From contig NZ_JAHKNI010000002.1 in the NCBI RefSeq assembly GCF_018860155.1, positions 474,713-538,712 on the forward strand: a stretch of DNA of 64,000 nt. Direction: 5' to 3'. Positions 24,421 to 32,680 of this stretch are shown here, piece after piece (the first letter of the stretch is position 1; each line of letters starts with the position of its first letter). Position numbers and translations under genes: made by a program. The notes beneath the pieces were generated by a model. It made no database searches. It was given only the letters and a program-made list of their open reading frames with translations, and had not been told where the DNA came from. Source of the stretch: Nocardia albiluteola (GTDB lineage Bacteria > Actinomycetota > Actinomycetes > Mycobacteriales > Mycobacteriaceae).

Positions 24421-25980
24421 CTAACGCTTTCCGTCCACTCGCTGGGGTACGTCCCACGGGTTGGCGTCCCGCAGCGGTGCGGGCAGCAGCGCCTCCGGGA
24501 AGCCCTGCCAGGCCACCGGACGCAGGAAGCGGTCGATGGCCGCGGTGCCCATGGAGGTGAACTGCGGTGTGGTGGTGGCCGGGTAGGGACCGCCGTGCTG
24601 CTGGGCCCAGGACAGGGTGATCCCGGTGGGCCAGCCGTTCCAGATCAGGCGTCCGGCCAGCGCGGTCAGCCCGGGTAGCAGGCTCTCGACCAGCTCGGCG
24701 TCGGACTCCTCGGCCTGCAGCGTGATGGTCAGGCCCGGCTCCAGCTCGCGCAGGATCGCCCGGAGCTGTTCGGGGCCTTCGTATTCCACGATCAGCGAGA
24801 CCGGGCCGAAGCATTCTGCATCCAGCGATTCCGAATGGTGCAGGAAATCGGCGCCGTTGACTCGCAGCAGCGTCGGGCCGAACTCCGCGGTATCCGGGGC
24901 GGGCGCGGGGGGCACCTGGGAAGGTGTGTCGGTTGAGCCCGCGGAGTCGGCGGATGCCGAAAGCGCCCGGGACGGTGTATCTGTTGAGCCTGTGGGATCG
25001 GAAAGCACTGCGACGGCCGGATGTTCGGTCAGCCGCTCGAGTCCCGCGCGGTAGCCATGTGCGATGCGTTCGTTGAGCATGTGCTGCGCCGGGATCGCCG
25101 CGACCGCCGCCCGCAGTTCGTCCTCGAGGCCGTGGCCCGCGGGCAGCAGCAGCAGACCGGGCTTGGTGCAGAACTGCCCCGCGCCCAGGGTGAACGAACC
25201 CGCGTACCCCGTGGCGATTTCCACGCCGCGCGCCGCCACCGCGGCCGCTGTGACGACCACCGGATTCACGCTGCCGAGCTCGCCGTAGAACGGGATCGGC
25301 CGCGGCCGGGCGTTGGCGATGTCGAACAGCGCCCGCCCACCGGCCTCGGACCCGGTGAACGCGGCCGCGGCGATGCCCGGATGCCGCAGCGCCGTCACAC
25401 CCGATTCCAGGCCGTAGATGATCCCGACGGTGCCCTCGGGCGCGCCCGCCTCGGTCAGCGCCCGCGCCAGGATCTCGAAGGTGCGCTCCGACAGCTCGGG
25501 ATGTCCCGGGTGCGCCTTGATGACGACCGGGCAGCCCGCGGCGAGGGCGGCGGCGGTGTCGTGTCCGGCCACGCTGAGGGTGAGCGGGAAGTTGCTCGCG
25601 GTGAAGACCAGCACCGGCCCGATGGGCACGGTCATCCGCCGAATGTCCGGGCGCGGGCCCATCGGCCACTTCGCGTCGGCGTGATCGACTGCGGCCCTCA
25701 GGAATTCGCCGTCGGTGAGCACCTGGCCGAACAGTCGCAGCTGAAAGACGGTGCGCACCATCTCACCCCGCAGACGCGGCTGCTCGGGCAGATGAGTCTC
25801 CTTGGCCGCCAGCGTGACCAGCTCGTCGGAGGCCTTCTCCAACGCGTCGGCCGCCGCCTCGAGCAGGCGGGCCCGCTCGACGGGGGTCGTCGCCGCGAGC
25901 CGGTCCGCGGCATGCACCGCCGCGGAGACGATGCGATCGATGTCGGCCGGGGATGTCTCGGCAGTCACTGTGTCCTCCAC
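24421..25980 (-). CDS. 2-ketoglutaric semialdehyde (2,5-dioxovalerate) dehydrogenase
   Basis: 519 aa aldehyde dehydrogenase of the NADP-type KGSADH family. Visible: FTASNFPLTLSVAGHDTAAA, the cofactor loop FTGSEAGGRALFDIA, the general-base Glu in FYGELGSVNP, the catalytic Cys in TLGAGQFCTKPGL, and FGPVSLIVEY. It would oxidise 2-ketoglutaric semialdehyde to 2-oxoglutarate, the last step of the locus. It is the distal gene of the minus-strand arm, 28 bp behind the sugar-acid dehydratase. Odd: residues about 320-355 hold an internally repeated low-complexity insert (GSTDTPSRALSASADSA then GSTDTPSQV) where homologues have a short loop. Confidence 0.88.
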   Translation of the reverse strand: MEDTVTAETSPADIDRIVSAAVHAADRLAATTPVERARLLEAAADALEKASDELVTLAAKETHLPEQPRLRGEMVRTVFQLRLFGQVLTDGEFLRAAVDHADAKWPMGPRPDIRRMTVPIGPVLVFTASNFPLTLSVAGHDTAAALAAGCPVVIKAHPGHPELSERTFEILARALTEAGAPEGTVGIIYGLESGVTALRHPGIAAAAFTGSEAGGRALFDIANARPRPIPFYGELGSVNPVVVTAAAVAARGVEIATGYAGSFTLGAGQFCTKPGLLLLPAGHGLEDELRAAVAAIPAQHMLNERIAHGYRAGLERLTEHPAVAVLSDPTGSTDTPSRALSASADSAGSTDTPSQVPPAPAPDTAEFGPTLLRVNGADFLHHSESLDAECFGPVSLIVEYEGPEQLRAILRELEPGLTITLQAEESDAELVESLLPGLTALAGRLIWNGWPTGITLSWAQQHGGPYPATTTPQFTSMGTAAIDRFLRPVAWQGFPEALLPAPLRDANPWDVPQRVDGKR

Positions 25981-26008
25981 CAGGTGTCGTCGGCATGTGT
26001 GGGCCCTC

Positions 26009-27151
26009 TCAGGCCTTCAGCTCGTATTCGTCCACGGACCAGGCGCGGGCCTGCTCGCTGAGCGTCACGCCCAGTCCAGGGCGGGCGGACAGGTGCATCC
26101 TGCCGTCCCGGATCTCGAGGCGCTCGTTGAACAGCGGGTCGAACCATTCGAAATGTTCCACCCAGGGCTCGATCGGATACGCCGCGGCCAGATGAACGTG
26201 CACCTCCATAACGAAATGCGGTGCCAGCTGTAGATGTTCGCGCCCGGCCAGGGCCATCACGTCCAGGAAGCGGGTGATGCCGCCGACGCGCGGCGCATCG
26301 GGCTGCACGATATCGATTCCGGCCCGGATCAATTCGGCGTGCTCGGCGACGCTGGTCAGCATCTCGCCGGTCGCGATCGAGGTGTCGAAGGTCCGCGCCA
26401 GCTGCGCGTGCCCGGCGAAATCGTAGGCATCCAGGGGTTCTTCGATCCACACGAGCTGTAGCGGATCGAACGCCCGGCACATTCGGCGCGCGGTCGGGCG
26501 GTCCCACTGCTGGTTGGCGTCGGCCATCAGCGGTACGGCGTCGCCGATCTTCTCGCGCACGGCGGTGACCCGGGCGATGTCCACAGCGTTGTCCGGATGC
26601 CCCACCTTGATCTTGATGCCGCCGATGCCCGAGGCGAGCGATTCGCCCGCACGCTCGAGCACCTCCTCGATCGGCGCGTGCAGGAAACCGCCGGAGGTGT
26701 TGTAGCAGCGCACCGAATCGCGATGTGCGCCCAGCAGTTTGGCCAGCGGCAGCCCCGCGCGCTTGGCCTTGATGTCCCACAGTGCGACGTCGAACGCGGC
26801 GATCGCCTGCACGGACAGCCCGCTGCGGCCCACCGAGGCGCCCGCCCACATCAGCTTGTCCCAGATCTTGGCGATATCGCTGGGATCCTCGCCGATCAGG
26901 ACCGGGGCGATCTCCCTGGCGTGCGCGAACTGGCCGGGGCCGCCCGCGCGTTTGGAGTAGCCGATGCCGATGCCCTCGAGCCCGGCCTCGGTGGTGATCT
27001 CGGCGAACAGCACCGCCACCTCGGTCATCGGCCGCTGCCGCCCGGTCAGGACCTTGGCGTCGCTGATGCCGGTGGGCAGCGGCAGGGTCACCGAGGAGAG
27101 CCTGACGCCGGTGATCCGGTCGAGCACCGCGGGGCTGAGATTCTGTGTCAT
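26009..27151 (-). CDS. Galactarate/glucarate-type dehydratase, enolase superfamily
   Basis: 380 aa member of the mandelate racemase subgroup. The active-site KxK is in GGIKIKVGHP. The metal ligands are in MADANQQWDRP (Asp), WIEEPLDAYD (Glu) and IATGEMLTS (Glu). The QPDAPRVGGITR and LAPHFVMEVHVHLAAAYPIE segments contain the Asp/His base dyad. These segments resemble L-talarate/galactarate dehydratase most closely. It would dehydrate galactarate (or glucarate) to 5-keto-4-deoxy-glucarate, the product used by the next enzyme. The ATG at 27151 lies 15 bp behind the KdgD gene. Exact aldarate preference cannot be told from sequence alone. Confidence 0.87.
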   Translation of the reverse strand: MTQNLSPAVLDRITGVRLSSVTLPLPTGISDAKVLTGRQRPMTEVAVLFAEITTEAGLEGIGIGYSKRAGGPGQFAHAREIAPVLIGEDPSDIAKIWDKLMWAGASVGRSGLSVQAIAAFDVALWDIKAKRAGLPLAKLLGAHRDSVRCYNTSGGFLHAPIEEVLERAGESLASGIGGIKIKVGHPDNAVDIARVTAVREKIGDAVPLMADANQQWDRPTARRMCRAFDPLQLVWIEEPLDAYDFAGHAQLARTFDTSIATGEMLTSVAEHAELIRAGIDIVQPDAPRVGGITRFLDVMALAGREHLQLAPHFVMEVHVHLAAAYPIEPWVEHFEWFDPLFNERLEIRDGRMHLSARPGLGVTLSEQARAWSVDEYELKA

Positions 27152-27166
27152 GCGTCGATATCCCTG

Positions 27167-28081
27167 TCAGGCAATCGTTTTCACAAGTTCGGTCAGCTCG
27201 GCGAGCTCGTCCGGCGTCAGATCGGTCAGCGGTGGGCGGACCCGGCTCGACGGGCGGCCGACGGCGGTCAGGCCCGCCTTGATGATGGACACCGCGTAGC
27301 CCTTGCGCCGGTCGCGGATGTCCAGATAGGGCAGCACGAACGCGCGCAGATGCCCGTAGACCGCCTCGCGATCGTGCGCGCGCACGGCCCGGTAGAACTC
27401 CAGCGCGAACTCCGGGGCGAAGTTGAAGATTGCCGAAGAGTATGTGGTGACGCCCATTTCGGTGTACGGCAGCGCGAAGGTCTCCGCCGTGGGCAGCCCA
27501 CCGATGTAGGTAAGGCGCTCGCCCATGCGCGCGTAGATGCGGGTCATCGTCTCGATATTGCCGACGCCGTCCTTGAATCCGATGAGATTCGGGCACCTCT
27601 CGGCCATCCGGGCCACGGTCACGTCGTCGATCTGCGCGTTGGCGCGGCTGTAGAAGATCACCCCGAGCGAGGTCGCCGCGCACACCGCGGCCACGTGCTC
27701 GACGAGCCCGTCGGGACCGGCCTCGGTCAGGTACGGCGGCAACAATAGAATGCCCTGTGCCCCACCGGCTTCGGCATTGCGCGCCTGCTCCGCCGCGACC
27801 GCGGTCCCCGCGGTGGCGGGCGCGATGACGGGCACCCGCCCGCCGGTCTCGGCGACCGCGGCGCGCACGACCCGGTCGATCTCGGCGGTGGTCAGCGAGA
27901 ATCCCTCACCCGTGCCGCCCGCGGCGAACAGCCCGGCCACGTCGTGCTGCGCCAGCCAGCCGATGTGGTCCCGGTACGCGGCCTCGTCGAAGGCCAGCTC
28001 CGCATCGAAATGCGTGATCGGGAACGACAGCAGCCCGCGCCCCAGGGCGGGGCCGAGATCTTCGGCGGATATCTCTGACAC
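27167..28081 (-). CDS. kdgD: 5-dehydro-4-deoxyglucarate dehydratase
   Basis: 304 aa, DapA/NAL superfamily TIM barrel. Features: [20 protein letters not shown] at the N-terminus, [13 protein letters not shown], the YSRANAQ segment with the catalytic Tyr, and Schiff-base Lys in [14 protein letters not shown], all as in KdgD. It dehydrates and decarboxylates 5-keto-4-deoxyglucarate to 2-ketoglutaric semialdehyde plus CO2, feeding the dehydrogenase at 24421. It is the first enzyme gene of the minus arm; the LysR regulator gene lies 39 bp upstream on the same strand. Confidence 0.9.
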   Translation of the reverse strand: MSEISAEDLGPALGRGLLSFPITHFDAELAFDEAAYRDHIGWLAQHDVAGLFAAGGTGEGFSLTTAEIDRVVRAAVAETGGRVPVIAPATAGTAVAAEQARNAEAGGAQGILLLPPYLTEAGPDGLVEHVAAVCAATSLGVIFYSRANAQIDDVTVARMAERCPNLIGFKDGVGNIETMTRIYARMGERLTYIGGLPTAETFALPYTEMGVTTYSSAIFNFAPEFALEFYRAVRAHDREAVYGHLRAFVLPYLDIRDRRKGYAVSIIKAGLTAVGRPSSRVRPPLTDLTPDELAELTELVKTIA

Positions 28082-28120
28082 GGGGTTTCCTCCTCGGGAA
28101 CGACCTATCGGTGCCGGGCT

Positions 28121-29068
28121 CTACGGGGACGGTGAGCCGGCGGAGCTTGCGGGGTGGACAGGGTTGGCGGCCGGCCACGTCTCCAGCAGATCGATGACGC
28201 GGCGCAGCGCCGGATTGGCCGGGTGCCGCCGCCAGACCGCGTACAGCTCGACGGGTTCGCGCACCTCCATCAGCGGGCGATAGCACACCCCCTCGGGGTG
28301 CAGGTGGCTGGCGGTTTCGGGAACCAGCGCCAGGCCGCGTCCGGCGGCGACCAGCGCGAGCATGGTGTGCACCTGGGTGAGCCGGTCGGCGGTGTCGTAG
28401 GAGACCCCGGCCAGCATCCTGGTCATGAGTTCGGCGAAATACCGGGCCGGGCCCGGCGCGTAGACCAGCAGCCGCTCGCCCTCCAGCTCGTCGATCTTCA
28501 TCGGCCGGTCGGTCGCGAGCCGGTGTCCGTCGGGCACCGCGAGCACCAGCGGTTCGCGGTGCACCAGCCGGCCGTCGAATTCCGCGCGGTCGAACGGCGG
28601 CCGGGCGAAGGCCAGATCCAGTTTGCCGCTGGACAATTCGTCGAACTGCGCCGCGCTGACCTGCTCGGCCAGGGCCAGCTCGATCTCGGGCAGCGCCCGG
28701 GAGATCTGGTTGAGGAACCGGCCCAGGAAACCGAAACCCGCGGTGGCGGTGAAGCCGATCCGGACGGTGCCGGTGTGCCCCGCGGCGACCAGTCGCGCGG
28801 TGCTCGGCGCCGCCTCGGCCAGGGCCAGCAGGCGTCGCGCCTCGGCCAGGAAAACCGCACCGGCGGGGGTCAATTCGACCTGCCGCTGGGTGCGATCCAG
28901 CAGCAGCACCCCGATATCGCGCTCGAGCTTCTGCACCTGCCGGCTCAGCGGCGGCTGGGTCATCTGCAGTCGCTCGGCGGCACGCCGGAAGTTGCCCTCC
29001 TCGGCCACGACCACGAAGCCGCGCACCTGCTCCAGGGACAGCATGGCCGACAGCTTGCCGTCGTTCAT
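28121..29068 (-). CDS. LysR family transcriptional regulator of the uronate locus
   Basis: 315 aa. Winged helix-turn-helix at the N-terminus (LEQVRGFVVVAEEGNFRRAA, MTQPPLSRQVQKLERDIGVL), then a periplasmic-binding-protein-like effector domain (GTVRIGFTATAGFGFLGRF to the ELYAVWRRHPANPALRRVID end). The ATG at 29068 has AGGAG 6-7 nt upstream. The gene heads the catabolic minus arm and is divergent from the IclR gene; operator-like palindromes at 29145-29199 lie in its promoter. It is likely an activator responding to an aldarate or uronate intermediate. Confidence 0.88.
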   Translation of the reverse strand: MNDGKLSAMLSLEQVRGFVVVAEEGNFRRAAERLQMTQPPLSRQVQKLERDIGVLLLDRTQRQVELTPAGAVFLAEARRLLALAEAAPSTARLVAAGHTGTVRIGFTATAGFGFLGRFLNQISRALPEIELALAEQVSAAQFDELSSGKLDLAFARPPFDRAEFDGRLVHREPLVLAVPDGHRLATDRPMKIDELEGERLLVYAPGPARYFAELMTRMLAGVSYDTADRLTQVHTMLALVAAGRGLALVPETASHLHPEGVCYRPLMEVREPVELYAVWRRHPANPALRRVIDLLETWPAANPVHPASSAGSPSP

Positions 29069-29144
29069 GTGTGCTCCTGGGGTGCGCGGGTCGGTATGCA
29101 GGGGTTGTTCGTCCATCGGTTTCCTTTGCAGGCTAGGGCCCGTA

Positions 29145-29199
29145 ACTGATACCAGTCCAACATCAGTTGAGCATCACCACATGCTGAAGAGGTATCAGT
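29145..29199. promoter_or_regulatory. Nested inverted repeats in the LysR/IclR divergent promoter
   Basis: Outer perfect 9-bp repeat ACTGATACC (29145-29153) / GGTATCAGT (29191-29199), and an inner repeat TTGAGCAT (29167-29174) / ATGCTGAA (29181-29188) with one mismatch. The inner pair is a plausible LysR operator. The half-site T(T)GAGCAT recurs near the transporter start. Confidence 0.55.
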
Positions 29200-29205
29200 A
29201 TAGTT

Positions 29206-29219
29206 TTCATATATATGAA
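29206..29219. promoter_or_regulatory. 14-bp palindrome, putative IclR operator
   Basis: TTCATATATATGAA, a perfect palindrome about 110 bp upstream of the IclR gene. A near-identical copy (TTCACATATATGAA) precedes the MFS transporter gene. Found in the two regulatory gaps of this locus that I checked. Confidence 0.6.
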
Positions 29220-29327
29220 TTAGTTCGGTAAACCGGAGATATTCAGGATTGAGAATGCTTGGATGCCTGGTTAGCCTGGCGAACCAACGATGGTCGGCGG
29301 TAGCCGCCCCAGCGTGTGAGGAGTGTC

Positions 29328-30158
29328 ATGCAGAGCCGCGGTCAGGTCGATCGCCGTACCGATGTCGAGCGGGTGACCGGGGATGCCCGGGCCGAGGCCG
29401 CGAGCGGGGTGAAATCCGCGCGGCGCGCGATCGCGCTGCTCGAGGTGTTCGCGGCGGACCGGTCCTGGTTGTCGCTGTCGGATATGCACGACGCCACGGG
29501 TTTTCCGCGTTCGAGCCTGCACGGCCTGCTGCGCACCCTGCGCGATGCCGGCTGGATCGAGGCGGACGAGTCCGGCGCGCGGTTCCGGCTGGGCGTGCGG
29601 GCGCTGATCTGCGGCACCGCCTACCTCGACCGCGATCCGGTGATGCCCTTCGTCACCGAAACCCTGGAACGCCTGCGCGAGGAGACCGGCTTCACCGTCC
29701 ACTACGCGCGGCTGGCCGGTGCGGAGGTGGTCTATCTCGAGACCCGGGAATCGCGCACCTCCGGACATCTGATCTCGCGGGTGGGCCGGACGCTGCCCGC
29801 GCACGCCACCGCGCTGGGCAAGGCGCTGCTGGCCGAGCTGTCCGATGCGGAACTGGCCGCGCTGCTCCCGGCCCGGCTGGCGCCGCTCACCGAGCACACC
29901 CTGACCGATCGCGACGCCCTGCACGACGAACTGGGCGTGGTGCGCGACCGCGGATACGCGACCGAGCGGGAGGAGGGCACCGTCGGGCTGGCCTGCGCCG
30001 CGGCCGCGGTGCCCTATCGGATCCCGGCCACCGACGCGCTGAGCTGCTCGATGCCGCTGGAGCGGGTGACCGAGGCCGAGCAGCACCGCATCGGCGCGGC
30101 GCTGCACGAGGCGGCGACCCTGCTGGCCATGCGGCTGCGCCGCGCCGGAATCCGTTGA
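29328..30158 (+). CDS. IclR family transcriptional regulator of the uronate locus
   Basis: 276 aa. N-terminal winged helix (KSARRAIALLEVFAADRSWL, FPRSSLHGLLRTLRDAGWIE), a linker, and the IclR effector domain (RLREETGFTVHYARLAGAEV, THATALGKALLAE-like AHATALGKALLAELSDAELA, RGYATEREEGTVGLACAAAA). The ATG at 29328 follows GAGGAGTGTC. It starts the plus arm, 43 bp before uronate dehydrogenase, so regulator and enzyme are probably co-transcribed. The shared TTCAYATATATGAA palindromes are the best candidates for its binding sites; IclR proteins here are commonly repressors relieved by the sugar acid. Confidence 0.88.
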   Translation: MQSRGQVDRRTDVERVTGDARAEAASGVKSARRAIALLEVFAADRSWLSLSDMHDATGFPRSSLHGLLRTLRDAGWIEADESGARFRLGVRALICGTAYLDRDPVMPFVTETLERLREETGFTVHYARLAGAEVVYLETRESRTSGHLISRVGRTLPAHATALGKALLAELSDAELAALLPARLAPLTEHTLTDRDALHDELGVVRDRGYATEREEGTVGLACAAAAVPYRIPATDALSCSMPLERVTEAEQHRIGAALHEAATLLAMRLRRAGIR

Positions 30159-30201
30159 CCCGCGCGGCTTCTCATCACCGGATAGACCAAGGAGTTTCAC
30201 C

Positions 30202-31005
30202 ATGCCTGATCAGCGCGTTCTCGTCACCGGCGCCGCCGGCATCCTCGGCAGGCTGATGCGCACCCGCCTCGCCCGCCCCGGCCGGGTGCTGCGGCTGCTG
30301 GACATCGCGCCGCCCGACCCCGCCGCGCCCGGTGAGGCGGTCGAGATTCTGACCGGCTCGATCACCGACGCCGCGGTGATGGCGGGCGCCTGCGCCGACG
30401 TCGACGCGATCATCCATCTCGGCGGAATCAGCCGGGAGGACGCCTGGGACCGGATCCTCGAGGTCAATATAGACGGCACCCGCACCGTGCTCGAGGCCGC
30501 GCGCGCGGCGGGCGTGCCGCGGGTGGTGCTGGCCTCGAGCAACCACGCCGTCGGATTCCGCACCATCGGCGAGGCGGGCCCCGACGGCCTGCCCGGCGAC
30601 AGCAGCCCGCGCCCGGACACCTATTACGGGGTGAGCAAGGCGGTGATCGAATCCCTTGGGAGCCTGTACCATTCGCGATTCGGGATGGACGTGAGCTGCC
30701 TGCGCATCGGCAGCTGCTTCGAAGAGCCCGCCGACGTGCGCCAGCTCTCGCTGTGGATGTCCCCGGACGACTGCGCCCGGCTGCTCGAGGCGTGCCTGGC
30801 CACCGACGAACCCGGATATCGTGTGCTGTGGGGCGTTTCGGCCAATACCCGCGCGGTGGTGTCGCTGCGCGAGGCGCGGGAAATCGGGTATCGGAGCCTG
30901 GACGACGCCGAGCGGTACGCCGATCGGGTGCCCGCGGGCGAGCTGCCCGGGTACATCGGCGGCGCCTTCTGCGACATCCCACTGGGACAACACAATCCGC
31001 TGTAA
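30202..31005 (+). CDS. udh: Uronate dehydrogenase
   Basis: 267 aa short-chain/epimerase-type enzyme. The Rossmann motif is VLVTGAAGILGRLMRTRL; then IIHLGGISRED, the ASSNHAVGFR segment, the catalytic YGVSK (Tyr-x-x-x-Lys) and LRIGSCFEEPADVRQLSLWM, a hallmark shared with characterised Udh enzymes, ending GGAFCDIPLGQH. It oxidises D-galacturonate or D-glucuronate at C1 with NAD+ to the aldarolactone. Located between the IclR gene and the sugar transporter; with the lactonase at 32681 it provides the upper half of the pathway. Confidence 0.9.
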   Translation: MPDQRVLVTGAAGILGRLMRTRLARPGRVLRLLDIAPPDPAAPGEAVEILTGSITDAAVMAGACADVDAIIHLGGISREDAWDRILEVNIDGTRTVLEAARAAGVPRVVLASSNHAVGFRTIGEAGPDGLPGDSSPRPDTYYGVSKAVIESLGSLYHSRFGMDVSCLRIGSCFEEPADVRQLSLWMSPDDCARLLEACLATDEPGYRVLWGVSANTRAVVSLREAREIGYRSLDDAERYADRVPAGELPGYIGGAFCDIPLGQHNPL

Positions 31006-31075
31006 CCGGCCCTGTCGTCGCCGACCTGGGTCACCACAGGCGGGTCTATCGGGCAGGGGTTGAGGCTGCGACGAG

Positions 31076-31089
31076 TTCACATATATGAA
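31076..31089. promoter_or_regulatory. Palindrome TTCACATATATGAA, putative IclR operator of the transporter promoter
   Basis: Differs at one position from the palindrome at 29206-29219. It lies 100 bp upstream of the MFS transporter ATG. Confidence 0.55.
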
Positions 31090-31096
31090 TGCATGA

Positions 31097-31131
31097 CGCA
31101 ATACCGAATGAGCATCGGGATGTGTATTGCG
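31097..31131. promoter_or_regulatory. Inverted repeat upstream of the transporter gene
   Basis: CGCAATAC (31097-31104) and GTATTGCG (31124-31131), perfect, 19 bp apart. Further T(T)GAGCAT-like half-sites follow at 31108-31114 (ATGAGCAT context) and 31140-31146, matching the half-site in the LysR/IclR promoter. Confidence 0.45.
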
Positions 31132-31188
31132 TTCGCCTATTGAGCATGTGACCCTGAGCACACTCGCTTGGTAGTAAGGAAGCTTCAC

Positions 31189-32643
31189 ATGCAGCAGTCG
31201 GCAGCGGCGCCCGGGCGGGGGCGCCGGATCAGCGTCTCCTACCTGTACTTCTTCGGGGCGCTCGGGGGGATCCTCTTCGGTTACGACCTCGGGGTGATCT
31301 CCGGGGTGCTGTTGTTCATCAACCCGCTCTGGAAGCTCGGCTCGTTCGCCCAGGGCGTCGTCGGCGGCAGCCTCGCCGCTGGCGCGGTCTTCGGCGCGAT
31401 CTTCGCCGGACGGATCACCGAGCGCTGGGGGCGGCGGCCGTCCATCATGGTCGCGTCGGTCGTCTTCGTCCTGGGCGTGCTGGGCTGCACGTTCTCGCCC
31501 AGCTTCGGGGTCCTGGTGGTGGCGCGCTTCATCACCGGCGTCGCCGTTGGATGCTCCTCGGCGACCGTGCCGACCTACCTGTCGGAGCTCGCGCCCACCC
31601 GGGCGCGTGGACGGCTCTCGACGCTGAACCAGCTGATGATCGTCTCGGGCATCCTGATCGCCTACGTCATCGACTGGGCGCTGTCGGGTGCGGGCTCGGC
31701 CAACTGGCGAATCATGTTCGCCATCGCCGCGATTCCTGCGGTGATCCTGTTCTTCGGCCTGATGATCATGCCGGAGACCCCGCGCTGGCTGGTGAAGGCC
31801 GGGCGCGAGGACGAGGCGCGCGCGGTGCTGCAGCAGACCCATCGCGACGACGACATCGAGGCCGAGCTCGGCAGCATCCGCGAGGTCATCCGAATCGACA
31901 CCCAACAGCGTGGATCGCTGCGCGAGCTCATCGCGCCGTGGGCGCGCCCGGCCCTGGTCGTCGCGCTGATCCTGGCCATCGGTCAGCAGTTCGCGGGCAC
32001 CAACGCGGTGAACCTGTACGCGCCGACCATGTTCAAGCAGCTGGGCCTTGCCACCTCGGGCTCGCTGCTGGCCTCGATCATCATGGGCGCGGTCAAGCTG
32101 GTGTTCACCGCGTGGGTGTTCCTGGTGGTGGACCGGTGGGGCCGCAAGCCGCTGCTGCTGATCGGCAACGTGCTGATGGCACTGTCGCTGATTCTGCTGG
32201 GCATCGTCGTGATGGAACTGCACAAGGGCACCGGCACCGGAATCGTTGCGCTGCTTCTGCTGTGCCTGTACTGGGTCGGGTACGAGCTCGGCTGGGGCGC
32301 GGTGGTCTGGGTGATGATGGCCGAGATCTTCCCGCTGAAGATCCGCGGCGTCGGCATGGCCACCGGCAGCACGGTGCTGTGGGCGGCTACATTCGCCATC
32401 ACCTTCCTGTTCCCGGTGATGAGCGACCATCTGGGCCTGGGGTGGTCGGCGTACATCTTCGCCGCGGTCAGCGTCGTACTGTTCGTGCTCGTGAAGCGGT
32501 ATGTGCCGGAGACCAAGGGGCGCAGCCTGGAACAGATCGAGCTGGATCTGCGGGGCCGGGTCGGCGGTGCGGTCGCTCCGGTAGACGAGGCGGCGCCGGA
32601 AACGGCCGCGCCGACGGGGACCGCCGCGGCGGAGTCGGCGTGA
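31189..32643 (+). CDS. Sugar porter family MFS transporter (putative uronate importer)
   Basis: 484 aa with 12 predicted TM helices and the sugar-porter signatures: GILFGYDLGVISGVLLF in TM1, RITERWGRRPSIM in loop 2-3, MPETPRWLVKAGRE in the central loop, GQQFAGTNAVNLYAPTMF in TM7, DRWGRKPLLL in loop 8-9 and VPETKGRSLEQIELDL at the end. The C-terminal tail is Ala/Pro-rich. The ATG at 31189 follows AAGGAAG. Proton symport is expected. Being inside the uronate locus, with its own operator-rich promoter, makes galacturonate or glucuronate the likely substrate (inference). Confidence 0.88.
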   Translation: MQQSAAAPGRGRRISVSYLYFFGALGGILFGYDLGVISGVLLFINPLWKLGSFAQGVVGGSLAAGAVFGAIFAGRITERWGRRPSIMVASVVFVLGVLGCTFSPSFGVLVVARFITGVAVGCSSATVPTYLSELAPTRARGRLSTLNQLMIVSGILIAYVIDWALSGAGSANWRIMFAIAAIPAVILFFGLMIMPETPRWLVKAGREDEARAVLQQTHRDDDIEAELGSIREVIRIDTQQRGSLRELIAPWARPALVVALILAIGQQFAGTNAVNLYAPTMFKQLGLATSGSLLASIIMGAVKLVFTAWVFLVVDRWGRKPLLLIGNVLMALSLILLGIVVMELHKGTGTGIVALLLLCLYWVGYELGWGAVVWVMMAEIFPLKIRGVGMATGSTVLWAATFAITFLFPVMSDHLGLGWSAYIFAAVSVVLFVLVKRYVPETKGRSLEQIELDLRGRVGGAVAPVDEAAPETAAPTGTAAAESA

Positions 32644-32680
32644 GACGACGCGCGCCGCGGGCGCACGGAGAGGATGAGAC

